This document shows positions 1 to 5,455 of a stretch of 8,814 nucleotides of DNA, piece by piece (the first letter of the stretch is position 1; every line of letters starts with the position of its first letter). The stretch is from an uncultured Dyadobacter sp. GTDB taxonomy: Bacteria > Bacteroidota > Bacteroidia > Cytophagales > Spirosomataceae. The translations under genes were made by a program, and so were the position numbers. The DNA lies in the NCBI GenBank assembly GCA_946481035.1, contig CAMLNK010000111.1, positions 1-8,814 on the forward strand, read 5' to 3'. The notes beneath the pieces are model-generated. The model did not search any database. It was not told where the DNA came from and saw only the letters and a program-made list of their open reading frames with translations.

Positions 1-119
1 AGCACTTTGCCTTCAATAATCCGCGAAGACATGCCCCTCATATTCGCTGTACCCATCTAAAAATAGGTCTCTGGCTGGAAAATTCGGTGAAATTGACCAC
101 CCCATTTCAGTTTAAACTG
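1..119. other. left flank of the IS, no intact gene
   Basis: No convincing gene is visible. A minus-strand frame opens with ATG at 54-56 and runs off the left edge (MGTANMRGMSS...), but it is too short to judge. Read on the minus strand, the segment about 79-119 contains GGGGTGGTCAATTTCACCG followed by an AAT/TTTCC tract, and it lies beside a perfect 12-bp palindrome CAGTTTAAACTG (108-119). The TGGTCAATTT-type motif resembles terminal repeats of IS21-family elements as I remember them, so this could be an IS21 end against which the IS3 element sits. That is inference only. Confidence 0.3.
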
Positions 120-144
120 TGTATTGTCCTGAAATAGCTTTACA
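120..144 (+). repeat. IS3 left terminal inverted repeat
   Basis: Starts TGTATTGTCCTGAAA and ends CTTTACA. It pairs with the reverse complement of 1687-1711 with five mismatches (positions 4, 6, 16, 18 and 20). It sits 15 bp upstream of the orfA start, so the transposase promoter probably overlaps it. Confidence 0.75.
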
Positions 145-158
145 CAAAAGCAGAACGG

Positions 159-551
159 ATGAAAGCAAAAGAGAAGGAGATCACGGTCAAAAATCGAAAA
201 CCTTGGGGACGATTAAGCGAAACGGAAAAGAAAAAAATTGTTCATGAGGTAAATTCGGGGATAATTAGTCAGCGGGCAGCGGCTCGCAAATACGGTTTAA
301 GTCGAAACAGACTTAGTGCATGGATAGCCGATTTTTCTTCGTTTAGTATTAAGCCACGCGAGGTGGCGGAAGAAGCCATTGGCAATATGACTGAAAGTGC
401 AAAAACCCGAATTCTGGCCAAGCAAGTTCAGGACCTTACGAAGCAACTTGAAAAGGCTAATTTGAAGATTAGCGGACTACAGACAATGATCGAGGTCAGC
501 GAGCAAGAGCTTCACATTAAAATCAGAAAAAAGCCTGGTACCAAACAGTAA
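159..551 (+). CDS. IS3-family transposase OrfA (DNA-binding subunit)
   Basis: OrfA recognises the terminal repeats and supplies the N-terminal part of the full transposase OrfAB. The 130-residue protein has a basic N-terminus, a helix-turn-helix around residues 36-57 (SQRAAARKYGLSRNRLSAWI) and a C-terminal heptad-rich coiled coil around 80-118, the leucine-zipper region used for oligomerisation in IS3 proteins. The length is typical for OrfA of this family. The frame ends at TAA 549-551, shortly before orfB starts in the -1 frame. Codons 124-125 (AAA AAG, bases 528-533) form a slippery heptamer with the preceding A, so ribosomes can shift into orfB. No Shine-Dalgarno sequence is visible before the ATG. 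Confidence 0.9.
   Translation: MKAKEKEITVKNRKPWGRLSETEKKKIVHEVNSGIISQRAAARKYGLSRNRLSAWIADFSSFSIKPREVAEEAIGNMTESAKTRILAKQVQDLTKQLEKANLKISGLQTMIEVSEQELHIKIRKKPGTKQ
527..533 (+). promoter_or_regulatory. programmed -1 ribosomal frameshift site (A-AAA-AAG)
   Basis: The heptamer AAAAAAG is phased exactly as required: the zero-frame orfA codons are AAA (528-530) and AAG (531-533), preceded by A527. The -1 frame is open from 521 (after a TAA at 518-520) through to the orfB stop at 1471. A slip here would give a fusion of 125 OrfA residues, eight linker residues (AWYQTVKR) and all of OrfB, about 437 aa. This is the established way IS3-family elements make their active transposase. Confidence 0.85.
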
Positions 552-556
552 AAAGA

Positions 557-1471
557 ATGAGACAGAAGCATCCGGAAGAAAGCCTCGGAAGCCTCTGTGA
601 ATTGTTTGGTGTTACACGTCAGGCTTACTACGATGCGGCAGAGCATGAAAAGAAGACATCAATAGCCCACATGCTGGTGTTGTCGTTGGTCAGAGAATAC
701 CGAAGTGATATACCATTGATAGGAACCAGGAAACTTCTCTTTCTGCTAGTGCCTGACTTAAAGCAACATGGGATCAAAATCGGGAGAGATCAACTGTTCG
801 AGCTATTGCGTTTCCATGGCCTTTTAATCCGGAGAAGAAAGAGGATTGTAAAGACCACAGATTCTCATCACTGGCTTAAAAAGTATCCCAATTTAATCAA
901 AGGGCTCGAAATTACCGGATCTAATCAATTGTGGGTAAGCGACTTAACATACATTAGAACCTTGGAAGGATTTAGTTATCTGAGCTTGATAACGGACGCG
1001 TTTTCAAGGAAAATTGTAGGTTATTCCCTTTATCAGACCTTGGAGGCGGTGGGCTGTATTAGCGCGTTGAAGATGGCGATTGCTGGACGAAGCTGTGATT
1101 CTCCGTACTTTTTGATCCATCATTCCGATCGTGGAATTCAGTACTGCTCAGCAGAATATGTGAGTATTTTAAATGATGAAAACATCGCGATCAGTATGAC
1201 TCAAAGCGGAAGCCCCTATGACAATGCCCTTGCAGAGCGGGTAAATGGTATTATAAAAAATGAGTTTTACCCGAAACGGGTTTATCAGAATCACAAAGAG
1301 GCTGCTAAGGCAATCACCAAAATTATTCATACATACAATAACAAGCGCCCGCACGCAAGTATCGACTATTTAACTCCCGATCAGGCGCATACGCACGAAG
1401 GATTACTGATGAAGCGCTGGAAACAATATCAGAGAAAAAGGAAGAATGTGCCTAAGACCGTTGAAGTATGA
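557..1471 (+). CDS. IS3-family transposase OrfB (DDE catalytic subunit)
   Basis: Retroviral-integrase-type transposase domain that cuts and joins DNA at the element ends, made mainly as the C-terminal part of OrfAB. The N-terminal part (about 1-100) has the HTH_21-like segment with LIGTRKL and a basic RRRKR tract. The catalytic core follows: D129 in WVSDLTYI, D191 in HHSDRGIQY and E227 in YDNALAERVNGIIKNE, with 35 residues between D191 and E227 (DD35E). NNKRPHASIDYLTPDQAH near the C-terminus is typical of the family. The 304-residue length is normal. The ATG at 557 is the first in frame but has no ribosome binding site; the frame is open from 521, which suits entry by frameshifting from orfA. 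Confidence 0.92.
   Translation: MRQKHPEESLGSLCELFGVTRQAYYDAAEHEKKTSIAHMLVLSLVREYRSDIPLIGTRKLLFLLVPDLKQHGIKIGRDQLFELLRFHGLLIRRRKRIVKTTDSHHWLKKYPNLIKGLEITGSNQLWVSDLTYIRTLEGFSYLSLITDAFSRKIVGYSLYQTLEAVGCISALKMAIAGRSCDSPYFLIHHSDRGIQYCSAEYVSILNDENIAISMTQSGSPYDNALAERVNGIIKNEFYPKRVYQNHKEAAKAITKIIHTYNNKRPHASIDYLTPDQAHTHEGLLMKRWKQYQRKRKNVPKTVEV
562..598 (+). other. possible frameshift-stimulating stem-loop
   Basis: ACAGAAGC (562-569) pairs with GCCTCTGT (591-598) with one A-C mismatch. After an A-A mismatch, TCCG (571-574) pairs with CGGA (586-589), leaving an 11-base loop. It begins 28 bases after the slippery heptamer, farther than the usual 5-9 bases, so a stimulating role is uncertain. It also covers the first codons of orfB and could limit independent OrfB synthesis. 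Confidence 0.4.
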
Positions 1472-1491
1472 GGCGAGCAAATTCGACGTCC

Positions 1492-1542
1492 ACATTGTTC
1501 TTATAACCCCCATTTCCATTGGGGGGATTATAAGAACAATGT
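1492..1542. repeat. large near-perfect inverted repeat (hairpin)
   Basis: The left arm 1492-1511 starts ACATTGTTCTTATAA and ends CCCCC. The right arm 1521-1542 starts GGGGGG and ends TTATAAGAACAATGT. The arms pair over about 20 bp with only an extra A and an extra G in the right arm, around a 9-base centre ATTTCCATT. It starts 21 bases after the orfB stop. No T-run follows either arm, so it is not a standard intrinsic terminator. It could stop transcription leaving the IS, or be two abutted ends of another small element. Confidence 0.7.
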
Positions 1543-1622
1543 TCAAAGCCAATTGAAAATTTAAGATGAAAAATGGCGTATATTAAGCTTGCAAAGTAAT
1601 TCCAGTATTAAGGAAATTGAGG

Positions 1623-1647
1623 TGTAAGGTTTTAGCAGTACTAACAA
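1623..1647 (-). repeat. second, diverged copy of the IS right-end repeat
   Basis: TGTAAGGTTTT (1623-1633) is identical to the inner part of the right terminal repeat (1687-1697). The next bases also agree partly (CAG, then AC), giving about 16 of the first 19 positions. It matches the left repeat less well (about 15 of 25) than the outer copy does, so the outer copy is taken as the real end. Confidence 0.5.
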
Positions 1648-1686
1648 GAAGTCGAGTAAAGTTCAATCAGGATTATCATTAAAAAC

Positions 1687-1711
1687 TGTAAGGTTTTTTC
1701 AGGACGACACA
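1687..1711 (-). repeat. IS3 right terminal inverted repeat
   Basis: Reads TGTAAGG, a T-run, then CAGGACGACACA on the + strand, the complement of the left repeat with 20 of 25 matches. It marks the likely right edge of the IS. The reading frame of the neighbouring broken gene begins just outside it. Confidence 0.7.
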
Positions 1712-1715
1712 GTTT

Positions 1716-2365
1716 GCTCCGGAATATCCAGGAATATCCAATGAAGGAGATTTTTACAAAGTTGTTGTGTGCGGAGAGCCGATAGGAATGGCTTTAACTG
1801 AGGTGCAGAATAGAATTAGTTCTTCTGACTCATGGCGGACCATCCTTAAGGCTAATGGAAGTTTGATGTTAAAGTTTGAAGAACATTACGTGACGACCAT
1901 CTGCAAGGATGGAAAGGAATAAAAGATCGAAGAGCATTTGTCAAAAATCATGACCAGGTTGGAACTGATGGTCGAGCGCCTTAAAAAAGAGCGAGAGGAA
2001 AACGAACGTCGATGGGCCCGGATGCTGGAAGAGGAGCTAGTACGAAAGCAATTTGAAGAAAGGAAGAAGCTTGAAGTAAAGGCTTTTCAGCAACTGGTAA
2101 GAGCTGCCAATCGCTGGAAGGAGGCTGAGATTATACGGGAATATATTGATCAGAAGGAGCGAGCAGCCTTAACGGCAAATTCAATAGGTGAAGAAATGAC
2201 CGCCTGGCTTTTTGGGCCAGAAATAAGGTCGATTGGTACGATCCTTTGCGTGGTAAGCAGTGGATAGTAGTAATAGAACTATTCAACAATTTTTGGGACT
2301 TGCTCTTTCTGAATTCAGGTTTTACCGGCCATCTGAGCGAGAAGATCTGCTTTGGTCGTCGATGA
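1716..2365 (+). pseudogene. broken coiled-coil hypothetical protein, 5' end lost beside the IS
   Basis: One frame encodes sensible protein from the IS edge onward (GDFYKVVVCGEPIGMALTEV and later KFEEHYVTTICKDGKE), hits an in-frame TAA at 1920-1922, then continues in the same frame as KIEEHLSKIMTRLELMVERL and a charged coiled coil rich in Glu, Lys and Arg (about 1938-2110). The segment RAANRWKEAEIIREYID (about 2100-2150) follows. After GEEMTAWLF the sense moves to the -1 frame as WARNKVDWYDPLRGKQW, consistent with one base lost in the T-run at 2209-2213. The last open frame ends at TGA 2363-2365. From memory, the EEL..WL.WARxKADWxDP ending occurs in uncharacterised proteins of mobile or variable regions; I cannot name a function. 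No start codon remains, so the 5' part was probably removed by the IS or an earlier event. Confidence 0.65.
1721..1740 (+). repeat. tandem duplication of a 10-mer
   Basis: GGAATATCCA occurs twice back to back, 10 bases outside the right end of the IS. It lies at the start of the surviving frame of the broken gene. It could be an insertion scar or part of an older element end. Confidence 0.6.
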
Positions 2366-2641
2366 TCTCATCAATGAATTGGTCGATGGAAGTACGAATG
2401 GAGTTTTGGTTTTCACCAATTGCCGCTATAGGTCTAAATGGCGATCACGCTTTCACCTGTCTGGCAATGCGGTTGCGTTATCTGAGATCTTTACGAATGC
2501 TCAATAGATTCACATGTAGTAGTGACTGTTTTCGTCCAACCTCAGGTATGTATGCACCTGGTCAGCGCAATGATGCGCTTCCTGCGCATGCAGGACTTAG
2601 ATTTCAGCAGAATCAGCGGCGGATCACCGGTGGGCAATTGA
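2337..2641 (+). pseudogene. broken hypothetical protein with a -1 frameshift
   Basis: From 2337 one frame reads RRSALVVDDLINELVDG, then VLVFTNCRYRSKWRSRFH and LSGNAVALSEIFTNAQ, ending at TAG 2505-2507. The -1 frame (open after TGA 2483-2485) then carries IDSHVVVTVFVQPQV, HLVSAMMRFLRMQDLDFSRI and SGGSPVGN, ending at TGA 2639-2641. Both parts have natural protein composition and join around 2485-2507, implying one lost base. Upstream, a third frame (about 2281-2350, FLGLALSEFRFYRPSERED) may be its beginning after another break. The uninterrupted frame 2260-2652 overlying this region has poor composition and is probably accidental. I do not recognise the family. Confidence 0.5.
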
Positions 2642-2769
2642 TCGCTTCGTAACTGCTCGAAAGAAGCAAGCATGTCCTGCCGGGTACTGGCGATGGCGCT
2701 TTCAATAAGGTCGGACCTTCAAACTGGAAGCGCAGGTTTTTTTAAAATAACTAACTTTCCGGTCCTATT
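2642..2769. other. intergenic remnant downstream of cyoE
   Basis: No intact gene. On the minus strand a protein-like stretch runs from about 2724 down to about 2620 (SDLIESAIASTRQDM, then LASFEQLRSDQLPTG), without a usable start and soon closed by a stop. It may be a scrap of another lost gene. No terminator-like hairpin with a T-run is visible after the cyoE stop. Confidence 0.25.
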
Positions 2770-3666
2770 TCATAAAGAATCAAGTATTAAAGACAATTGA
2801 AGCAAGGGAATGTAAGTCAATGAAGCGAACATGAGTCGTTTTGCATCTGTGTTGCTGGTGGACATTGATAGCTTTAAAGCAAACCATGCCAGGGTTGCTC
2901 CGGTGACCAAAGCCGTGAAAATAGAAAAGAGTCCACCAAATCCGAGAAATGCAGGCAGTAAGCCGGTTGCCGCCAATGTCAGTGAAGCCAGCAGGATGGT
3001 CATTGCGCCAAGCTTATCTTTTCTTTTTGTCGGTAGTAAGTGAAAGCCTGCTTTGGCATAGTCTTGGTCGGAGAACCAGGCGATGGACCAAAAATGGGGG
3101 AACTGCCAGATAAACTGAATTAGAAAAAGGACCAGCGCCGGAGACAGGTCTATGGGTTGCGAAACTGGACGGACACTGACTGCGGCAAAATAACCTATTA
3201 ATTGCGGCAATGACCCGGGAATGGCGCCTGCGACTACTGCGATCGCACCGAACGACTTCAACGGCGTGTAGACGGTGACATACAGTGCCAGCGAGACAAA
3301 TGCCAGTATCCCGGTTTCAATACTTATAGAGCAAAGAAGCCAGGTTCCCAAGCTGGCAAGTAGCGAACCGATTACCAAACCTTGCCCGCTTCTGAGCCGT
3401 CCGGATGGCAAGGGCCGGTCTTTTGTGCGGCTCATCAATTTATCAGAGCTGATCTCTATAAGCTCATTAAAGCAGCTTGCGGCCGCTGAAGTCAAAAAAC
3501 CACCCAGCAGCAGAACCATGCCGGTTGCCCAATTTATCCGGTCAATGGATCCGCTTTCGGTCATCAGTTCTGAGGCAACCAAAAAGGTCAGCAAACTTGA
3601 AAGCGCAACCGAGAGGCTCAATCTGAATTTGACAAGCTTTGCCGCGTCAAGTAGATAAGTTTTCAT
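2770..3666 (-). CDS. cyoE: protoheme IX farnesyltransferase (heme O synthase)
   Basis: Integral membrane UbiA-superfamily prenyltransferase that attaches a farnesyl group to heme B to make heme O, the precursor of heme A for terminal oxidases. The 298-residue length is normal. The first Mg-diphosphate motif is N67-x3-E71-x3-D75 followed by LMSRTKDRPLPSGRL (77-91). YTPLKS lies at 133-138 and the CyoE-specific QFIWQFPHFW at 184-193, followed by DYAKAGFHLLP (202-212). About eight or nine hydrophobic segments are visible. One oddity is Ser at position 73, where CyoE proteins usually have Asp (N-x3-D/E-x-D-x-D). It lies 136 bp downstream of the SDR gene on the same strand; no oxidase or heme A synthase genes are in the window. 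The ATG start has no clear Shine-Dalgarno sequence. Confidence 0.9.
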   Translation of the reverse strand: MKTYLLDAAKLVKFRLSLSVALSSLLTFLVASELMTESGSIDRINWATGMVLLLGGFLTSAAASCFNELIEISSDKLMSRTKDRPLPSGRLRSGQGLVIGSLLASLGTWLLCSISIETGILAFVSLALYVTVYTPLKSFGAIAVVAGAIPGSLPQLIGYFAAVSVRPVSQPIDLSPALVLFLIQFIWQFPHFWSIAWFSDQDYAKAGFHLLPTKRKDKLGAMTILLASLTLAATGLLPAFLGFGGLFSIFTALVTGATLAWFALKLSMSTSNTDAKRLMFASLTYIPLLQLSLILDSL

Positions 3667-3728
3667 TATGAATTTACGAATTAAATGATCCTGCGGGTAA
3701 GTTTCTATGTAAACACTCGCGAAGCTGA

Positions 3729-3745
3729 TCCCGGCAGATCCGGGA
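3729..3745 (-). other. short GC-rich hairpin between the SDR gene and cyoE
   Basis: TCCCGG and CCGGGA form a perfect 6-bp stem around a 5-base loop (CAGAT on the + strand). It lies in the 136-bp gap between the SDR stop and the cyoE start. There is no T-run on the minus strand after it, so it is at best a weak or factor-assisted terminator or a processing site. Confidence 0.3.
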
Positions 3746-3802
3746 CCAATTCCAAGTATTCAAAGGATGCTTGGGCAACGTTTTAGGCCTCTGTGTTGCC
3801 TT

Positions 3803-4582
3803 TTACGTCCAATCTCCTGGGCGTGATTTCATGCCCGGGCTGATCCCACCCATGATACCGACTGCTGACGCCCTAGGCAGCAGCCTGAACCCAAACAGTA
3901 TCAACCTGTTTTTCCATCCTGCGACGACCCTTGGCTTGCTGCGGCGTTGAAGGGCTGCTACCAGGTCTTTGGCCACGTCGGCGACTGTTGACAGCACGAA
4001 TTCAGGGTAGGAGGAAGTTTGCCTGCCTGCATGGGCATGAAAATCCGATTTGGTGGCCCCGGGATTGAAACTGAGAATGTAGATATTCTGATCTTTGAAC
4101 TCGTACCAAAGCGATTCTGAAAAATTAGCCACAAAACTTTTGGTAGCTGCATAAACCGATGCGCCGGGAAAGGAGGAGTGGCCCAGCAGCGAAGCTACAT
4201 TTACCAGCGCGTCGCCTGATTTTGCGTTTTTCAGAAACGCGTAAGACAATCCCACCACAGCGTCCATGTTCAAATGCATGCTGGCGAGCTGTTCATCCAG
4301 GGGCATCTGAACAAACTTTCCATACATTCCCACGCCTGCATTGTTGATCAGCACGTCATAAGAGCCCTGCTGGATGTGATCAGCCAGCTCGGTTACGTCC
4401 TGCTGTTTTGCCAGATCACTCACCCGGATCGAGTGGCCGGATCCTGCAAGGCTGCTTTTAGCCGTCAGCAGTGCATCCTGACGCCTTGCGACTAGGGTAA
4501 TCTGGTAATTTCTGGCAGCTAAAAGTCTGGCTACTTCCAGCCCGATGCCGCCGCTGGCACCGGTAATCAATGCTTTTTTCAT
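3803..4582 (-). CDS. short-chain dehydrogenase/reductase (SDR), DltE/YqjQ-like
   Basis: Cytoplasmic NAD(P)-dependent oxidoreductase of the classical SDR family; the substrate cannot be told from sequence. The cofactor-binding TGASGGIG lies at residues 7-14, with RR at 33-34 that would favour NADPH. NNAG is at 80-83, and catalytic S131 (VNVAS), Y144 and K148 (YAATK) are present, followed by NPGATKSDF (173-181). Length 259 aa is standard. The C-terminus (after about 220) has a hydrophobic/basic stretch. The gene is divergent from the tetR-type gene with 173 bp between the chosen starts, and two TetR-type palindromes lie between them, so it may be co-regulated with the efflux operon. Confidence 0.88.
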   Translation of the reverse strand: MKKALITGASGGIGLEVARLLAARNYQITLVARRQDALLTAKSSLAGSGHSIRVSDLAKQQDVTELADHIQQGSYDVLINNAGVGMYGKFVQMPLDEQLASMHLNMDAVVGLSYAFLKNAKSGDALVNVASLLGHSSFPGASVYAATKSFVANFSESLWYEFKDQNIYILSFNPGATKSDFHAHAGRQTSSYPEFVLSTVADVAKDLVAALQRRSKPRVVAGWKNRLILFGFRLLPRASAVGIMGGISPGMKSRPGDWT

Positions 4583-4672
4583 GATTCAATCAGTTTGAAT
4601 GTTGGTGTTTGTAACAGGTGGCGGCCGGCCGGTTGCCGTTTAGAAAGCTGCAAGTAAGGCAACAAAATCTGT

Positions 4673-4691
4673 TTTTGAACAGTGTTCAAAA
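4673..4691. promoter_or_regulatory. predicted TetR operator 1 (perfect 19-bp palindrome)
   Basis: TTTTGAACA-G-TGTTCAAAA is a perfect palindrome centred on base 4682. It lies about 91 bp upstream of the SDR start and 65 bp upstream of the repressor ATG. The size and odd-centre symmetry are typical of TetR-family sites. The same core recurs at 4713-4731 and 5456-5472. Confidence 0.75.
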
Positions 4692-4712
4692 TATTTAGTA
4701 AAAAATTTTTTT

Positions 4713-4731
4713 TATTGAACAGTGTTTAATA
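4713..4731. promoter_or_regulatory. predicted TetR operator 2
   Basis: TATTGAACA-G-TGTTTAATA is a 19-bp palindrome with one mismatch, centred on 4722, exactly 40 bp from the centre of operator 1 (about four helical turns, hence the same DNA face). It ends inside the promoter box TAGGTTTG of the repressor gene, so binding would block autotranscription. Confidence 0.75.
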
Positions 4732-4737
4732 GGTTTG
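4730..4737 (+). promoter_or_regulatory. possible Bacteroidota -7 promoter box of the tetR-type gene
   Basis: TAGGTTTG matches the TAnnTTTG consensus of the main Bacteroidota sigma factor. It is 18 bp before the ATG at 4756, implying a very short leader. The expected upstream TTG element at about 4707-4710 is only a run of T, so the match is partial. Confidence 0.45.
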
Positions 4738-4755
4738 CATATCAAACGGAATTTT

Positions 4756-5361
4756 ATGTCGATTGCAAAAAGAAAAGAGCAGGAAAAGATTGAAATGCAC
4801 AAGCGCATTCTAGACGGTGCCCGAAAGATTTTTCTCGAAAAAGGCTATGAGCAAACCTCGATCCGTAATATCGCCAGCGAGATTAATTATAGCCCCGGCT
4901 CGATCTATTTTTATTTCAAAGACAAAAACGAGATATTTCACGAGCTGCATAAAGAAGGGTTTCGGTTGCTGCTCAAACAGCTCAAGGCCGCCGACGTGAT
5001 CCAGGACCCTTACGAGCGCTATAAAGAGCTCGGGCTGGTATTTATCCGGTTCGCGCAGAACCACACCGACTATTACAATTTGATGTTTTTGGTCAGTGAA
5101 ACCGGCAAAGTGCAGGGCGAAGGTTTTGAAACAGCCAAAGAGGCCATTGAGCACTTATCGGGCGTCATTCAGCAGTGCCAGGATCAGGGTAAGTTCAAGG
5201 GGCTTGATAACAAATACCTGACCTTTATGACCTTATCGTCCGTGCACGGGATTTGCTCGCTGTATTGTAAAGACCGCATGTCTGGTTTTTTTCAAAAATC
5301 AGGCCAGGAGCTGATGCTGCATGGCTATCAGACGTTTTTGACGATGATCGATCAAAGCTAA
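4756..5361 (+). CDS. TetR/AcrR-family transcriptional repressor
   Basis: Dimeric DNA-binding regulator, 201 residues, likely repressing itself and the adjacent efflux genes until a ligand binds. The N-terminal TetR domain is clear: ILDGARKIFLEKGYEQTSI (18-36) leads into the helix-turn-helix RNIASEINYSPGSIYFYFKDK (about 37-57). The C-terminal ligand/dimer domain (about 70-201) is variable, as in all TetR proteins, and gives no ligand clue. I chose ATG 4756; a TTG at 4735 in the same frame would add seven residues but lies within the promoter box. Two palindromic operators sit directly upstream and a third before the next gene. Confidence 0.92.
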   Translation: MSIAKRKEQEKIEMHKRILDGARKIFLEKGYEQTSIRNIASEINYSPGSIYFYFKDKNEIFHELHKEGFRLLLKQLKAADVIQDPYERYKELGLVFIRFAQNHTDYYNLMFLVSETGKVQGEGFETAKEAIEHLSGVIQQCQDQGKFKGLDNKYLTFMTLSSVHGICSLYCKDRMSGFFQKSGQELMLHGYQTFLTMIDQS

Positions 5362-5405
5362 GGGCGCGGTTAGCTTTCTATATCGGCAAAGCGTATTGCA
5401 GATTT

Positions 5406-5425
5406 CGGGGATGCACATCTTCCCG
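5406..5425 (+). other. weak hairpin between the tetR-type and tolC-like genes
   Basis: CGGG GAT pairs with ATC and CCCG around a GCAC loop, with a two-base TT bulge. A T-rich stretch follows about 15 bases later (5441-5454) rather than immediately. It might attenuate read-through from the repressor gene, but it is not a convincing terminator. Confidence 0.25.
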
Positions 5426-5455
5426 GAGGTGGTGACCTATATTTTTTTCTTTTTA

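Larger units (their letters stand above)
1472..1686 (+). other. noncoding 3' tail of the IS
   Basis: AT-rich sequence between the orfB stop and the right inverted repeat, with no protein-like frame. It contains a large hairpin (1492-1542) and a second copy of the right-end motif (1623-1647). Such a tail is long for an IS3 element and may reflect acquisition of foreign sequence or an end duplication. Confidence 0.5.
120..1711 (+). mobile_element. IS3-family insertion sequence
   Basis: A two-gene IS3-type element of about 1.59 kb. The two transposase frames (159-551 and 557-1471) are flanked by imperfect inverted repeats at 120-144 and 1687-1711, which match at 20 of 25 positions; both ends begin TGT when read inward. 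Similarity continues outward: AAACTGTGT at 114-122 mirrors ACACAGTTT at 1707-1715, with a 2-bp length difference between the arms, so the exact ends may be shifted by a few bases. No clean 3-5 bp target duplication is seen; CAGTTT occurs at 108-113 and 1710-1715, but the latter overlaps the repeat itself. The 240 bases between the orfB stop and the right end are longer than usual for IS3 elements. Transposase frames are intact, so the copy may be active. Confidence 0.8.

Noticed and set aside
107..113. CAGTTT (108-113 and 1710-1715) as target-site duplication
   Set aside because: The right copy overlaps the inverted repeat and placing it as a duplication would make the two IS ends unsymmetrical and remove the TG start on the left.
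1492..1542. Hairpin as the right terminal repeat of the IS
   Set aside because: No matching G-rich sequence exists upstream of orfA, whereas 1687-1711 pairs well with 120-144.
1938..2267. Intact 109-codon gene starting at TTG 1938
   Set aside because: The same frame continues upstream across a single TAA and the natural ending lies in the -1 frame, so it is the middle of a broken gene rather than a complete small gene.
2260..2652. Continuous 130-codon plus-strand frame
   Set aside because: Composition is unnatural (rich in Arg, Ser, Met, Trp with no family feel), while two adjacent frames over the same DNA read as ordinary protein; treated as a by-product of a frameshifted pseudogene.
4621..4632. 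GC-rich palindrome CGGCCGGCCG in the SDR leader as a regulatory site
   Set aside because: It is short, does not match the TetR-type palindromes, and is not repeated elsewhere in the window; simple GC-rich self-complementarity is enough to explain it.
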